NCBI GenBank assembly: GCA_022340265.1 | Contig: JAJDOH010000048.1 | Location: 1-35,816 of the forward strand | From: Deltaproteobacteria bacterium | Lineage (GTDB): Bacteria > Desulfobacterota > DSM-4660 > Desulfatiglandales > Desulfatiglandaceae | Length of the DNA: 35,816 bases | Reading direction: 5' to 3' | In this document: positions 1 through 7,940 of the stretch, piece after piece | Position numbering within the stretch: position 1 is the stretch's first letter | How the letters are laid out: every line of letters begins with the position of its first letter | Translations under genes and position numbers: made by a program | Notes under the pieces: generated by a model | Databases searched by the model: none | What the model was told of the DNA's origin: nothing | What the model saw: the letters and a program-made list of their open reading frames with translations, nothing else

Positions 1-399
1 CCGTCGGAAATCCTGAACAAGCCTGGAAAAATTCGTCCAAATGAATTCGAACTGGTCAAATCCCATGCACAAGTGGGATATGATATATTAAAAACAATTA
101 ATTTTCCATGGCCCGTGGCCGAGATTGAAATTCAACACCACGAACGCATGGATGGTTCCGGTTATCCAAATGGCCTGAAAGGGGATGAGATTTTATTGGA
201 GGCCAGAATCATTGCGGTTGCCGATGTGGTAGAGAGCATGTCCTCCCACCGCCCCTATCGACCCGCCCTGGGTCTTGATAAAGCGCTCGAAGAGATCAGG
301 GCCGGGCGCGGAACCATTTTTGATGAAAAAGTGGTGGATGCCTGCCTGTCGGTGTTTGAAGAGGATGGATATGAGCTTGAAACCTCTAATCTCCCATGA
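1..399 (+). CDS. HD-GYP domain protein (C-terminal part, cut by window edge)
   Basis: This is the end of an HD-GYP phosphodiesterase, the family that hydrolyses cyclic di-GMP. The reading frame is open from base 1, so the gene begins outside the window. Visible family hallmarks are the second half of the domain: the HHERMDGSGYP block at about bases 136-168 (the GYP signature), then ARIIAVADVVESM and HRPYRPALG, and the closing RGTIFDEKVVDACL segment. These match the C-terminal half of HD-GYP domains closely. The HD metal-binding dyad and any N-terminal sensor or receiver domain are upstream and cannot be seen. The last 14 bases overlap the 3' end of the convergent gene on the minus strand. The domain call is firm; the signal it responds to is unknown. 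Confidence 0.93.
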   Translation, partial: PSEILNKPGKIRPNEFELVKSHAQVGYDILKTINFPWPVAEIEIQHHERMDGSGYPNGLKGDEILLEARIIAVADVVESMSSHRPYRPALGLDKALEEIRAGRGTIFDEKVVDACLSVFEEDGYELETSNLP

Positions 400-1402
400 A
401 ATAGTTGCACAAATCCATTGATACATTTCGAATAAAGGAGCCTCTATATTTTCCGGTGATAAAAACCGCCAGGATAAATTCCCGACCATTCGGCAAAACC
501 ACAATCCCTGCATCATGAAATGTATCGGCTGTGGTGCCCGTTTTTGAAAATACCTTGGTCCCCCGAGGTGTCCCCCCCGCAATTCGCATCCTCTGATATG
601 ATTGATTCCGCACGTCTCGAACCATCAGTTCTCGCATTTCTTCAGAGCTTTCAGGGGTTACCAGGGCGTCAGCGGCCAGAATCTGAAGGAACCGGACGGC
701 GGCTACCGCCGTCATGGAATTCCGGTTCACCCATGGACCGGATGATTTTCCGCCCCTCAGAAATTGTTTTTCGCCTGGTGGAATGGGACAACCCCAGGTC
801 TTCTGACAGGCGTTGATATTTTCGATCCCCAGGGATCGCAACCAGCGATTGCACGCATTCCGGTCTTGGGCAAATTCTCTATAGTCTTCGGGTGATCTCT
901 GTTCTCCCCCGCATGTTCCGCTCCATAGATCGATGATCCAGGCCGTGGCGGTGTTGCTGGACGGGTGTATCATCTGATACAGCTTCCTGTAAACCTGGGG
1001 TGTGATTTTGAGGGCTCCTTCTTCTTCAAGTTGGTAGACATACCCCATATAAACCATTTTGATGACACTTGATGGATAAACGGGTTTATGGCCGTTATAT
1101 TCCGCCAGGAGGGGCTTTTCAGGATTCGCAAGGTCGATGAGTGCCAAATGTACGTTTTTGGATGCGAGGTCCGGTTGTCTTTTGAGATTTTGTGCCACAA
1201 TTTGATCGAGCACACCTTGAAGCTGTTTTGAAAAGACCGGCTGCGGGGGAAGAGGGGGGGATTCACCCGCGATACAATGACTACCCAAGGTGAGTGACAA
1301 CGATAGCAGGATCAGAACGATTCCCGTTGTCCATTGGCGCCTGTCATATTGAATTTCTTTTGATGTCAAAATCGGTATTGATACTGAAAAGAGACGTGAC
1401 AT
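386..1402 (-). CDS. Secreted serine hydrolase, class A beta-lactamase/transpeptidase fold
   Basis: A 338-residue protein with a hydrophobic N-terminal segment at about residues 26-45 (signal peptide or anchor), so probably periplasmic. It carries the three active-site motifs of the penicillin-recognising serine hydrolases: SVIK at residues 112-115 (SxxK, nucleophile Ser112), SSN at 148-150 (SxN) and KTGT at 287-290. I see no ExxLN omega-loop motif, the deacylating Glu of true class A beta-lactamases, so a peptidoglycan-processing or other serine hydrolase (Beta-lactamase2-like family) is more likely than drug resistance. Four cysteines lie between residues 164 and 205 and could form disulfides. 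The ATG is preceded by GAGGAAG at good spacing. It is convergent with the HD-GYP gene and divergent from the LysM lipoprotein gene. Confidence 0.85.
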   Translation of the reverse strand: MSRLFSVSIPILTSKEIQYDRRQWTTGIVLILLSLSLTLGSHCIAGESPPLPPQPVFSKQLQGVLDQIVAQNLKRQPDLASKNVHLALIDLANPEKPLLAEYNGHKPVYPSSVIKMVYMGYVYQLEEEGALKITPQVYRKLYQMIHPSSNTATAWIIDLWSGTCGGEQRSPEDYREFAQDRNACNRWLRSLGIENINACQKTWGCPIPPGEKQFLRGGKSSGPWVNRNSMTAVAAVRFLQILAADALVTPESSEEMRELMVRDVRNQSYQRMRIAGGTPRGTKVFSKTGTTADTFHDAGIVVLPNGREFILAVFITGKYRGSFIRNVSMDLCNYFMGD

Positions 1403-1572
1403 GCTACTTCCTCATTTTTTTGTGATTTTCGTCTTTGTATCATCCCTAACCGTTGATTTCAAGTTTGCCTGCCATATGCATCCTTAATAGTGTTTCAAAA
1501 AAATGGATTGACCTGATGCGTTGAAAATGGTTAATCTTTCACAACATAAATCCACGGAGAAAGGAAGTATAT

Positions 1573-2022
1573 ATGAAAAAAGGCCTCGGCACAATTTTCA
1601 GTCTGTTCGTATTTGCCATTCTAGTGTTCGGTCTTTACGGATGTTCAGATGACAAAGTATCCAAAGATGTCAATTCAATCAAGTCGAGACTTGAGAAAAT
1701 AGAGGACCGGCTTTCCAATATTGAGAAATCTTCGAAAAGGGTCGGGGTTTTGGAAGACGAATTCCAAAAACTCCAGCAATCCATGGATGCCTGGGAACGT
1801 GCAATTACCGCACGGCTTGCGCCGGTTTCAAAAAAGAAGGGCGCAAGCCAGGCCAAGACGGTGGAATCCAGAAATAAAGGCAAATCCTATATGGTTGAGC
1901 GTGGTGACAGCCTGTTTCGGATTGCGCAGAAACACAATATGACCGTGGATCAGCTTTGTCAGCTGAACAAGATTACCAAGAATACAGTGTTGCATCCCGG
2001 GGTGAAACTTCTCGTATATTAG
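1573..2022 (+). CDS. LysM-domain lipoprotein with coiled coil
   Basis: A 149-residue envelope lipoprotein. Residues 1-23 form a lipoprotein signal ending in the lipobox LYGC, with Cys24 as the predicted lipidated residue. Residues about 32-82 look like a coiled coil (repeated I/L spacing in VNSIKSRLEKIEDRLSNIE). A basic linker rich in Lys and Ser follows, then one LysM domain from about 105 to 149, starting YMVERGDSLFRIAQKHNM and ending GVKLLVY. LysM domains bind peptidoglycan or chitin-type glycans, so the protein probably tethers the membrane to the cell wall. AAAGGAAG just upstream is the ribosome site. A weak hairpin plus T-run follows the gene. Confidence 0.88.
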   Translation: MKKGLGTIFSLFVFAILVFGLYGCSDDKVSKDVNSIKSRLEKIEDRLSNIEKSSKRVGVLEDEFQKLQQSMDAWERAITARLAPVSKKKGASQAKTVESRNKGKSYMVERGDSLFRIAQKHNMTVDQLCQLNKITKNTVLHPGVKLLVY

Positions 2023-2052
2023 ACTGAAGCTGAATCCGTGAAGTGCCCTTTT

Positions 2053-2075
2053 AGCGTGCATTTGCCATGCTTTTT
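2053..2075 (+). terminator. Weak intrinsic terminator after the LysM gene
   Basis: AGCGTG and CATGCT pair as a 6-bp stem (one G-U pair) around a 7-base loop, directly followed by five T. It lies about 30 bases past the LysM stop codon and before the next start. The stem is short, so termination is probably partial. Confidence 0.4.
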
Positions 2076-2101
2076 GAGGAATATCCGAAAGGCGGATACA
2101 G

Positions 2102-2719
2102 ATGGATAAAGTTGATGTCAAGTTTGGTGAATGGATTGAGATGGGATTTAACCTTTACAAGGAAAATTTCGGTATCCTCGTTCTGGCTTCCCTGATTGCC
2201 GTCATTGTGAGTGCTGTTACGGTAGGCATTCTTGCAGGTCCAATGGCTGCAGGTGTGGTTCTCATCGTTTTCCAACTGTTTGAGCGGAACGAACCTCTGC
2301 CGGAACTGGGAACGCTTTTAAGAGGGTTCGATTTTTTTCTGAACAGTTTTCTGTTTTTTGTCATTTGGGGAATTGCCATTTTTGTTGCGAGCCTGGTCCT
2401 GGGACTCGTCCCCTGTATCGGTCAACTGGCTTCCCTGTTTGTTGTCTTCGTGGCCCACGCACTTTTGATGTTCGGCCTTTTTTTGATTGTAGACAGAAAA
2501 ATGGAGTTCTGGCCGGCTTCAGTTGAGAGTTTCAATATGGTAAAGCGAAACTTCTGGCCATTTCTTGGGTTTTCCATTGTGTGCAATCTTATTGGGAGCA
2601 TCGGCGCTGTTGCCTGCGGCATTGGTATCGTTTTTACGCTTCCAATTCAGGTTTGTATTCTGACTGTGGCATACCGGGAAATATTTGATGCTCGGGGTGT
2701 GGAAGCGACGGAATCCTGA
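2102..2719 (+). CDS. Polytopic membrane protein of unknown function
   Basis: A 205-residue integral membrane protein; I do not recognise a named family with confidence. It has an amphipathic start (VKFGEWIEMGFNLYKENFG) followed by about five long hydrophobic stretches near residues 24-62, 80-105, 106-128, 148-170 and 172-190. Gly and Ala are frequent in the helices. The layout resembles DUF975-like and similar small membrane proteins whose helices follow a short cytoplasmic lead, but this is only a resemblance. The stop is 9 bases before the DUF2752 gene's start, so the two membrane proteins are probably co-transcribed. Confidence 0.75.
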   Translation: MDKVDVKFGEWIEMGFNLYKENFGILVLASLIAVIVSAVTVGILAGPMAAGVVLIVFQLFERNEPLPELGTLLRGFDFFLNSFLFFVIWGIAIFVASLVLGLVPCIGQLASLFVVFVAHALLMFGLFLIVDRKMEFWPASVESFNMVKRNFWPFLGFSIVCNLIGSIGAVACGIGIVFTLPIQVCILTVAYREIFDARGVEATES

Positions 2720-2728
2720 CCAGCGGAA

Positions 2729-3196
2729 ATGAATATGGAAGCCGGGCATTTCAGCCCAAGAAAAGAAAAGTCGCTGTTGCCGGCCTGGTCCAGGCCTGAC
2801 TCTTACTGGGATGTGGTGGTGGCGCATCTGCCGTTTGTCTTGCTGACCGGTCTGACGTTGGCTCTGCCATTCTGGGTTTCCCTTCGGTCTCTTCCTCTCA
2901 TAGGATGCACCTTTTTAAATGTCACTGGACTTCCATGCCCTTTTTGCGGTTTTACCCGTTCTTTCTGGTTCATCCAGGCGGGAGACATATCTTTCGCAGT
3001 ATACAACTACCCAATTTCTCTGGTAATTTATGGTTTGGTGATCCTTTTTTTTATCTGGCATTTCGTTGCGCTTTTGATGGGGATCAAAATAGAATCCGGG
3101 TGTTACCGGTTATGCCGGTCAGGCCGCGTCTGGTGGATAATCGGTACCGTCTTTTTCTACAATTGGGTGTATCGCCTCAGTCTCGGCATGACTTAA
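2729..3196 (+). CDS. DUF2752 family membrane protein
   Basis: A 155-residue membrane protein carrying the DUF2752 signature: a first helix, then a Cys, the TGLPCPFCGFTRSFW block and a short GDISFAVYNYPIS segment, then further helices. The CPxCGxTR block is the diagnostic motif of this family, whose biochemical role is not established. Three to four hydrophobic segments are visible (about residues 30-50, 92-118 and 133-150). It starts 9 bases after the preceding membrane-protein gene, with only a weak ribosome site (CGGAA), which suggests translational coupling. Confidence 0.85.
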   Translation: MNMEAGHFSPRKEKSLLPAWSRPDSYWDVVVAHLPFVLLTGLTLALPFWVSLRSLPLIGCTFLNVTGLPCPFCGFTRSFWFIQAGDISFAVYNYPISLVIYGLVILFFIWHFVALLMGIKIESGCYRLCRSGRVWWIIGTVFFYNWVYRLSLGMT

Positions 3197-3230
3197 ACAA
3201 TTATTTAAAGGAGCTGGAGCTTCAATACCG

Positions 3231-4466
3231 ATGAATAAAACAAAAGATCATAAGGACTTGCTGCCACGGCCCCTTGAAGGAATACGGGTGGTGGAATACG
3301 GGCTTTTTCATGCAGGGCCGGGGGCCACTGCAATTTTGGGGGACCTTGGTGCGGAAGTCATCAAGATCGAATCGAGGGCGGGTGACCCTGAAAGATATTG
3401 GACAAGGCTGGGACAGATGGACCTCGCCCTTCCTGGCGGGGAAAGCGCTATGTTTCAGGTCTCAAACCGCAACAAGAAGGGTATCGGTCTGGATATTAAA
3501 AATCCGGCAGGCCGAAAGGTTTTCCATCGGTTGATCCAAAACGCCGATGTTTTTTTGACGAACATTCGAAAAAGCACCAAAAAGAAACTGCAAATCGACT
3601 ATCATTCGCTTTTGTCAGTGAACCCCAAACTTATTCACGCAAACGTGTCCGGATACGGTCCTGAAGGCCCCATGAGCGATCTGGGGGCCTTCGACCCTTT
3701 AGGACTTGCCCGCTCGGGCATGATGTTTGTCTCGGGCCGGGAGGAACCGCTTCTCATGCACATCGGCATCCTGGATCAGGCGGCTTCCATGACAATGAGC
3801 CATGCCATCGTCACGGCCCTTTTCGTGCGTGAAAGAAGAGGTGTGGGACAGGAAATCCATGTCTCCCTTTTTGGGACGGCCCAGTGGCTCATGCATCCAA
3901 CGCTGATGATCGGAAATCTTCTCTCTGTTGAGCCGGTCGTGCATCATGATCGAAATGCCCATTCACCCCTCAGGAATTTCTTTCGTTGCAGGGATGGGGA
4001 GTGGATTATCGGCGCTCATCACCCCGAGGAAAGGTACTGGAAGCGGTTCTGCGATGCCACGGGGCAAACTCATTTGGCCGACGACCCCCGTTACGCAACC
4101 CTTGAAGCCAGAGCAGTTAATAGTAGAGAGCTCGTGGAGCACTTTGACGGGGTTTTTGCCCGCAAAACAAGGGATGAATGGATGGAGATATTTCTGACCC
4201 AGGGGCTTATGTTCTGTTCGATCCAGCATGCCAGCGAAGTGAAGGATGATATCCAGGCCAAGGTTAACGGTTACGTGGTTGATCATGTGGATAGCAACCT
4301 TGGAACAGTTCAAATTCCGGGTTACCCGATTCATTTTAGTGAATGCACGGCGGGAACCCAAACCTTGGCACCTTCGTTGGGTGAACATACGGCAGAGGTA
4401 CTTCGGAAAAGCGGTTATACGGAATCCGAAATAGAAGAAATGATGGTTGCTGGGGCGGTTTTCTAG
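3231..4466 (+). CDS. CaiB/BaiF (class III) CoA-transferase
   Basis: A 411-residue member of the class III CoA-transferase family, which moves CoA between carboxylic acids in the cytoplasm. The N-terminus PLEGIRVVEYG and the nearby GAEVIKIE, NRNKKGIGLDIKN and LIHANVSGYG blocks are typical. The expected catalytic aspartate is Asp155 in GAFDPLGLARSGM. C-terminal blocks HHPEERYWKRFC and LGEHTAEVL also fit. The length is normal for the family (about 400). The substrate cannot be deduced: no acyl-CoA dehydrogenase, racemase or partner gene is adjacent. AAGGAG lies about 17 bases before the ATG, rather far, but the N-terminus aligns with the family at this start. Confidence 0.9.
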   Translation: MNKTKDHKDLLPRPLEGIRVVEYGLFHAGPGATAILGDLGAEVIKIESRAGDPERYWTRLGQMDLALPGGESAMFQVSNRNKKGIGLDIKNPAGRKVFHRLIQNADVFLTNIRKSTKKKLQIDYHSLLSVNPKLIHANVSGYGPEGPMSDLGAFDPLGLARSGMMFVSGREEPLLMHIGILDQAASMTMSHAIVTALFVRERRGVGQEIHVSLFGTAQWLMHPTLMIGNLLSVEPVVHHDRNAHSPLRNFFRCRDGEWIIGAHHPEERYWKRFCDATGQTHLADDPRYATLEARAVNSRELVEHFDGVFARKTRDEWMEIFLTQGLMFCSIQHASEVKDDIQAKVNGYVVDHVDSNLGTVQIPGYPIHFSECTAGTQTLAPSLGEHTAEVLRKSGYTESEIEEMMVAGAVF

Positions 4467-4539
4467 CCCAGATTTTCCAACCGGTTTCGTCAATCCTCCA
4501 AATAAGAAGACCGCCTTATGAGCCGCTATAAAAAAACGC

Positions 4540-4568
4540 TTGACATTCAAACGATCGTTTAATACATA
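4540..4568 (+). promoter_or_regulatory. Promoter of the tetR-efflux operon
   Basis: A perfect -35 TTGACA at 4540-4545, a 17-base spacer and a modest -10 TACATA at 4563-4568. A palindromic operator fills the spacer. The mRNA would begin near 4575, close before the GGAGG ribosome site at 4583-4587. Confidence 0.6.
4549..4560. promoter_or_regulatory. Palindromic operator, probable TetR autorepression site
   Basis: AAACGATCGTTT is a perfect 12-base palindrome lying entirely between the -35 and -10 elements of the repressor promoter. A dimeric TetR protein bound here would block RNA polymerase. Position and symmetry are seen directly; that the adjacent TetR protein binds it is inference. Confidence 0.6.
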
Positions 4569-4595
4569 TGTTTGTATGAAACGGAGGTTCTAATT

Positions 4596-5252
4596 TTGGC
4601 GGTGGGAAGAATAAAGGCCAACATCTCAAAAGAACGGATTCTTTCCGAGGCGGAGGCGCTGTTTGCGGAGCGGGGCTTTTATGCAGTGACCGTTCGGGAA
4701 ATAACACGGGCGGCCCGTTGTAATCTGGCTGCCGTGAATTATCATTTCGGAAACAAGCAAAATCTTTATATGGAAGTTTTCAGATGTCTTTGGAAACCCA
4801 GGGCCGAGCGGGTTCTGGCGCGTTTCGAGAAGCTGCTTGAGGCTCAAGGAGAGAGGACTCTGCAAGGTATCGTTCGTGCTATTGCGGAAGCTTTTATAAA
4901 AGGGCCGCTTTCCGGTGAGGAACGGCTACGCCACGCCCAAATGATGATTCGGGAGATGGCAAGGCCCACGGAGGCTTTTGAAATGGTTATCGGAGATGTG
5001 ATCGGGCCGTTTCAGCAGAAGCTGGTAGAACTGATCCGTCCTTTCATGGCCCGAGAAATGGGGCGGGTGGCCTTGTTGCTCCATATTCAGAGCATTATCA
5101 GCATGGTTACCCATTTTAATTTTGCGAGAAATCCGGTGATGCGGATTACGGGCATGAAATATGATGATCAATTCACAGATGAACTGGTTGAACACGTGGT
5201 TAAATTCAGTCTCAACGGATTGAGCGGGGCCGGGGAAGGGGGTCCGTCATGA
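4596..5252 (+). CDS. TetR-family repressor, CecR/CerR-like
   Basis: A TetR-family regulator, about 218 residues from this start. The N-terminal DNA-binding domain reads ISKERILSEAEALFAERGFY, then TVREITRAARCNLAAVNYHF, the classic helix-turn-helix with the YHF/YYHF end. The C-terminal ligand domain (KGPLSGEERLRHAQMMIREM) resembles the CecR (YbiH)/DUF1956 type, often linked to efflux genes. I chose TTG at 4596 because GGAGG at 4583-4587 stands 8 bases before it. The upstream TTG at 4572 falls on the predicted transcript start and has no ribosome site; GTG at 4602 is a second option. The stop overlaps the next gene's ATG (ATGA), so repressor and pump genes form one operon. Confidence 0.9.
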   Translation: MAVGRIKANISKERILSEAEALFAERGFYAVTVREITRAARCNLAAVNYHFGNKQNLYMEVFRCLWKPRAERVLARFEKLLEAQGERTLQGIVRAIAEAFIKGPLSGEERLRHAQMMIREMARPTEAFEMVIGDVIGPFQQKLVELIRPFMAREMGRVALLLHIQSIISMVTHFNFARNPVMRITGMKYDDQFTDELVEHVVKFSLNGLSGAGEGGPS

Positions 5253-6715
5253 GGCCTCTGAAGGCGTTGTGCTGGATGTTGTCGGCCGTTTGTCTGTGGA
5301 CGAGCGGTTGCATGAAAATGGGGCCGGATTTCAAGAAACCCGATCTTCAAATGTCCGAGCCGAAAAAGTACCAGTATGACCCTAAGAAGGCTGCGCTGGT
5401 TGTTCCCGAAGACCGGTGGTGGGAGGTCTTCGGCGATCCGCATATCAACGACCTGGTGGAGAAGGTGCTGAAGAACAATCCGGATCTTCAACAGGCGGCT
5501 GCTCGTATTCTGGAATTGCAGTACCAGGTGATCCGGACCCGCGCGGACCGGTTTCCGACTTTGGGTTTTAAGGGCGGCGCTCAGCGGCAGCATGAGCCCG
5601 AGTCCATTTTCGGCCCCGGGATTTCCGTCGGCGGAACCGATACGCAGTACAGCGTCTCCCTGCCGGCTTCCTATGAGATGGACCTTTGGGGAAAATATGC
5701 CCGTGCCGAGGAAGCCTCACGGGCCCAGTTGTTGCAGGAAGAAGAAAATCGCTTAACCCTTTCCCAGAGTCTGGTCGCGGAGGCCGTCTCCCTTTATCTG
5801 CGGATCCAGTCCATTGAAAGACGGATTCAAATTACCCTGCAGAGCTTGAAAAACTATCAGGAAAGCGTCACATTTGTGGAGCGTCGTTACAAAAGGGGAT
5901 TGACCAGTATTCTGGATTTGAGACAGGCCAGGCGGACCCTGAACCAGGCAAAGGGGAATCTGCCGCAATTCAGACAGGAACTGGGTACGACGCAGCAGGC
6001 CCTTGCGGTGATTCTGGGGGAATATCCCAAAACCCGAAAGCCTTATCCGCAACCGGAAGACTACTACAAAAAACTCAGTCCCATACCGCCCGGGCTCCCC
6101 AGTGAACTGTTGTTGCGCAGACCGGATATTCGGGCAGCGGAGGCCCAGTTGAAGTCCCTGAATGCGCAGATCGGCGTGGCCAAAGCCAGCCGTTTTCCCA
6201 GCATCAGCCTGACGGGCAGTTACGGCTACGCCAGTGAAGAACTGTTCAACCTTTTCCAGCCTGGGGCCGCCTGGAGTCTGGCGGCGGCGCTGGCGCAACC
6301 CCTGTTTGACGCCGGTCGACTGAAAGCCAACCAACGGGCGGCTGAAGCACGATACGCCCAGGGGGTTGCCGCATACCAAAAGAAGGTTCTCGATGCTTTC
6401 AGAGAGGTGGAAAACGCGCTCTTGACCCGCAGAAAGCAGATTGAGCGTCGTGCGGATGTCTTGAGCTTTGTGGTGGAAGCCCGCGCCACCCAGCGGGTTG
6501 CGGAAGAACGATATATGCGGGGGCTGGTCGATTATCTGACCGTACTGAATGCGCAACAGACGCGGTTTGGGGCGGAGGATCAGTTGCTGCAGGTGGAGCT
6601 GACGATCCTGGCAAACCGGGTTACCCTCCATCGCGCTCTGGGCGGTGGCTGGGCGGTATTGCCTCCGGTCAAAGGGAAAGAAACGGAAGGGATAGCGTCC
6701 TATACCATCTGGTAA
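5249..6715 (+). CDS. RND efflux outer-membrane lipoprotein, NodT family
   Basis: A 488-residue outer-membrane factor of the TolC superfamily, the exit duct of a tripartite pump. The signal ends in the lipobox TSGC (Cys21 lipidated), followed by the family start MGPDFKKPDL and EDRWWEVFGDPHINDLVEKVL. Two OEP repeats follow, with landmarks LPASYEMDLWGKYARAEEASRAQ, LLLRRPDIRAAEAQL and SLTGSYGYASEELFNLF. It overlaps the repressor gene by 4 bases and lies 37 bases before the adaptor gene, so it is the dedicated outer-membrane partner of this pump. Length and motifs are complete. Confidence 0.95.
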   Translation: MRPLKALCWMLSAVCLWTSGCMKMGPDFKKPDLQMSEPKKYQYDPKKAALVVPEDRWWEVFGDPHINDLVEKVLKNNPDLQQAAARILELQYQVIRTRADRFPTLGFKGGAQRQHEPESIFGPGISVGGTDTQYSVSLPASYEMDLWGKYARAEEASRAQLLQEEENRLTLSQSLVAEAVSLYLRIQSIERRIQITLQSLKNYQESVTFVERRYKRGLTSILDLRQARRTLNQAKGNLPQFRQELGTTQQALAVILGEYPKTRKPYPQPEDYYKKLSPIPPGLPSELLLRRPDIRAAEAQLKSLNAQIGVAKASRFPSISLTGSYGYASEELFNLFQPGAAWSLAAALAQPLFDAGRLKANQRAAEARYAQGVAAYQKKVLDAFREVENALLTRRKQIERRADVLSFVVEARATQRVAEERYMRGLVDYLTVLNAQQTRFGAEDQLLQVELTILANRVTLHRALGGGWAVLPPVKGKETEGIASYTIW

Positions 6716-6752
6716 TGGACACCCGATCATCCAAAGGGAAGAGCGGTGCATT

Positions 6753-7940
6753 ATGAGCAAAAAGAAAAAGCGGTTTATTCAGATTTCGTTAACCATTGTT
6801 TTGATCGCATTGGGCGCTTTCGGAATGATAAAGCTGACCGAAAGTAAACAGCAGATGAAAAAGCGGAAAACGGCAACGCCTGTTCCCATGGTGCGAACCA
6901 TGGCGGTTCAAACCGCATCGAAAGCCATGGTCGTTCACGGAGAAGGCACGGTAAAGTCATTTGATGAGATTGATCTGGCGCCTCAGGTGAGCGGTAAAGT
7001 GGTTTTTCTCTCTCCTTCCATGATCAATGGTGGTGCCTTCAGGAAAGGGGAGACCTTACTACGCATTGAGCCTGAGGATTACCGGTTGGCTGTGATCCTT
7101 CAGGAATCAAAAATCAAGAACGCTCAGAGCCTGCTTAAAATGGCCGAAGAAGAGACCGAAGCAGCAAAGGAAGAATGGCGGCAACTCTACCTGGATGACG
7201 GTAAAGCGACCAAAGAGCCACCGCCTTTGGTGCTCAAGCAGCCACAGTTAGCGGCAGCCAGGGCCAAATTGGAGGCTGATAAAGCGGACTTGCGAAATGC
7301 AATGCTGTCCCTGGAACGAACGGAAATCAAAGCGCCCTTTAATGGTCGGGTAGAAGTGGAAGACGTGGGGCTGGGGCAGTATGTTAGGGTCGGTGAAAAG
7401 CTGGCGACCCTTTTTTCCACTGATGTGGTGGAAATTGTGGTGCCCCTTGATGACGAGAGCCTTTTCTGGTTTCACATTCCCGGATTTACGCCCGGTGAGG
7501 GCCCAGGCGCTTTGGCAACCATCCGGGCAAGGTTTGCAGGGCGTTCATGCACCTGGGAAGGCCGCGTGGTACGTGCCGAAGGAAAGATGGATGAACGGAC
7601 CCGGATGGTCCGGGTGGTGGTCAGAGTGGACAACCCTTATGCCGCCAAACCCCCATTGGCAATCGGCCTTTTTGTGAAGGTGGAAATCAAAGGACGTGAA
7701 ATTCCCGACCTGGCGGTGATTCCTCGCAGCGCCCTGCATCAGGGCAATACGGTATGGCTGGTGGGCCCGGATGATCGGCTCCATTTTAAAAAAGTTCAGG
7801 TGGCCAGAATCGATGGTGAAGAGGTTCAGGTTCGAGAAGGACTTAAGAGTGGGGATCAGGTCGTCATATCCCCCCTCAAAACAGTGACCGAGGGCATGAC
7901 CATTCGGCCCGTACCGCAAAAGGAGGCGCTAAAAGGATGA
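6753..7940 (+). CDS. RND efflux periplasmic adaptor (membrane fusion protein)
   Basis: A 395-residue adaptor of the HlyD/AcrA type that bridges the inner-membrane pump and outer-membrane duct. An N-terminal anchor helix lies at about residues 7-27. The first lipoyl half is VHGEGTVKSFDEIDLAPQVSGKV with GETLLRIEPEDYRLAV, then an alpha-hairpin of about residues 115-190, the second lipoyl half TEIKAPFNGRVEVEDVGLGQYV, and beta-barrel and membrane-proximal domains ending IPRSALHQGNTVWLV. No lipobox is present. Its last four bases overlap the pump gene's ATG. The hairpin is fairly short compared with AcrA, as in many heavy-metal or uncharacterised RND adaptors. Confidence 0.94.
   Translation: MSKKKKRFIQISLTIVLIALGAFGMIKLTESKQQMKKRKTATPVPMVRTMAVQTASKAMVVHGEGTVKSFDEIDLAPQVSGKVVFLSPSMINGGAFRKGETLLRIEPEDYRLAVILQESKIKNAQSLLKMAEEETEAAKEEWRQLYLDDGKATKEPPPLVLKQPQLAAARAKLEADKADLRNAMLSLERTEIKAPFNGRVEVEDVGLGQYVRVGEKLATLFSTDVVEIVVPLDDESLFWFHIPGFTPGEGPGALATIRARFAGRSCTWEGRVVRAEGKMDERTRMVRVVVRVDNPYAAKPPLAIGLFVKVEIKGREIPDLAVIPRSALHQGNTVWLVGPDDRLHFKKVQVARIDGEEVQVREGLKSGDQVVISPLKTVTEGMTIRPVPQKEALKG

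Noticed and set aside
386-1402. Antibiotic-resistance beta-lactamase
   Set aside because: The three general serine-hydrolase motifs are there but the ExxLN deacylation motif is not visible, so resistance is not supported.
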